DNA of 64,000 nucleotides from Dysidea avara. Its lineage: Eukaryota > Porifera > Demospongiae > Dictyoceratida > Dysideidae. Of this stretch, positions 62,506-64,000 are shown in pieces. Below the pieces are notes generated by a model. The model saw only the letters and a program-made list of their open reading frames with translations. It did not search any database and was not told the DNA's origin. Position 1 is the first letter of the stretch; each line of letters begins with the position of its first letter. A program made the position numbers and the translations under genes. The stretch spans positions 27,285,073-27,349,072 of the forward strand of contig NC_089273.1 of the NCBI RefSeq assembly GCF_963678975.1, given 5' to 3'.

Positions 62506-64000
62506 TGGACATTTCAATCACCTTCGTCTGTGTAGGCACCTTTCTTCAGTCTCTTGAAAATATCGCCAATTGGGCGCAACCATCAACACCTCTTACTGCT
62601 TATTTTGTTTCATTGATTCCACAAAAATCCAGCAGAAATATTACATAAACCAACTGTATGTATGTAATTGAATGGGTGTACAGGCTTCTAAGCCTCAACC
62701 CTAATCACATCATAATCATAATCATAATCATAATCAACTGGAGTTAGTCTAGTTCTAAATATCCACCTTCAGAACTCTACACGAATGGAAATTTCGATTG
62801 TGGTTTTTGATAATCAGCATTTGCATTTCGGTAATCATTTGTATAAACATGTAGAGTACAATATTTAGAGCTACACTAACTCCATTTGCGCTCTATTACA
62901 TTTCTGCTAGTTTTCTTGTGATTCTTGCGTAGAACCAATGAAACAAAATAAACATTAACCGGTATAGAGCAGTTTCAAAACCATGGTAACAAAAAATTAC
63001 TCAATGGACCACACCCAAATCGCCATGTTTTTGTACCAGATTGCTTGATGTTGCAAGTTGAATTCCTCGCTAAATCCATGCCAAGACTTATTAATTCGTG
63101 AGTAAAATAGATGCCAGTGATAGAATAAAACGTGCAGTTGAGTTATTAGGCATTAAAAGATACGTACTGCCTCCCAATAGGGCAGTTTCGAAGGAAAGAG
63201 AAATGCGTATTAATAGATTTGGCCAAATTACGACCTATTCACTGCCCAAAGGAGGTTAAAACTAGGGGAAACTTACAGTATAGGTCTTTACCCAGCACCA
63301 CAGCAGCGTAAAGCCACATCCAGCTATCCCAGGATTAACCAGAGCTCCTGAAAGGCACGAGACCGGTAATGGCGTACTACCAAACTGTGATAAAACGCCA
63401 GCAAAAGAAGACTCTTAGTGGTGAATTTTGCTAGAGTTAAGTTTTAATGTCGAAATCAACCATCAGTTAAAGTTTAGCGGTCTTATTTTGCTGTCTGATT
63501 TTTCACACGAAGTGGGAATCCCAGCACATGAGCGATTCTAGTTAACTTGGGGATAGCTCGATGTGGCTGTACGATGCTGTGGTGCTGGATAAATACCTAT
63601 ACTGCAGGTTTCCCCTAGTTTTAACCACCTTTGGGCGGTGAATAGGTCGAAATTTGGCTAAATCCATCTTTACGCATTTCTCCTTCCTACGAAACTACCC
63701 TGTTGGGAGGCAGTACGGATCTTTTAATGCGTAATAACTCACCTACATGCTTTATTCTATCACAGACATCTCTTTTACTTACGTATTAATAAGTCTTGGC
63801 ATGAATTTAGCGAGGAATTCAACTTGCAACATGAAACAGTCTGGTACAAAAACATGGCGAATTGGGTGTGTCCAAGTCGTAATTTTTGGTTACCATGGTT
63901 TTGAAACTGCTCTATTGATGGTTGCGCCCAATTGGCGTGCTCTGACGTTTTAAGATACTGAAGATAGCTGCCTACACAGACGAAGGTGATTGAATGATCC
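62506..64000. repeat. Large inverted repeat running off the right edge
   Basis: The left arm (62506-62586 plus 62965-63323) is the reverse of 63555-64000, roughly 85-90% identical by eye, around a loop of about 230 bp. Both arms contain GGGGAAAC-T-CAGTATAGGT, CTGCCTCCCAA-AGGG and AATTCCTCGCTAAAT. The right arm continues beyond the window. Confidence 0.85.
62587..62964. mobile_element. MITE inserted in the left arm of the large inverted repeat
   Basis: Absent from the right arm, where ACCATCAATAGAGCAG is uninterrupted. Its ends share TTATTTTGTTTCATTG in inverted orientation. It holds an (ATCATA)n microsatellite near 62707-62734. Confidence 0.7.

Overview
This is animal nuclear DNA: AT-rich, with GT-AG introns, metazoan gene families (a beta-spectrin N-terminus and a class I bHLH-PAS transcription factor) and a dense load of short non-autonomous DNA transposons, SINE/LINE pieces, minisatellites and fold-back repeats. 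There is no bacterial operon logic, and most open frames are chance or repeat-derived. A sponge or another early-branching invertebrate is my best guess, from overall character rather than a diagnostic marker.

Layout. (1) 1-3482, minus strand: the first four coding exons of a beta-spectrin-family gene (135 residues, ending in the first calponin-homology domain), running off the left edge. (2) 3483-11688: intergenic, mostly repeats. (3) 11689-27151, plus strand: a complete nine-exon, 708-residue bHLH-PAS protein of the HIF-alpha/SIM/Trh/AhR class; every splice phase closes. (4) 27152-46730: a repeat-rich spacer with LINE remnants, hAT, Harbinger and Tc1-like MITEs, a tRNA-derived SINE, and a possible bidirectional pair of small genes around 44.1 kb. 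(5) 46733-58015: a second, tandem copy of the bHLH-PAS locus that starts inside intron 2, so it has both PAS domains and the tail but no bHLH exon. Its tail carries a 14-bp duplication that shifts the frame. A 4.2-kb palindrome plus minisatellite element sits in one of its introns. (6) 58-64 kb: a possible 72-residue minus-strand gene near 60 kb, a 5'-truncated LINE, a Harbinger MITE and one side of a large inverted repeat that runs off the right edge.

Main result. The bHLH-less copy has kept its PAS core almost unchanged at the protein level (about nine silent changes and one Val/Ile change by eye over roughly 260 codons), while the tail has about two dozen replacements plus the frameshift. 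This fits a selected PAS-only partner or competitor protein, or an alternative 3' cassette spliced to the bHLH exons of copy 1. Copy 1 also has an IPPLAP sequence resembling the LxxLAP oxygen-degron core of HIF-alpha, and the LAP part is cleanly missing from copy 2. The two copies, with elements shared by both or private to one, form a small natural record of insertions before and after the duplication.
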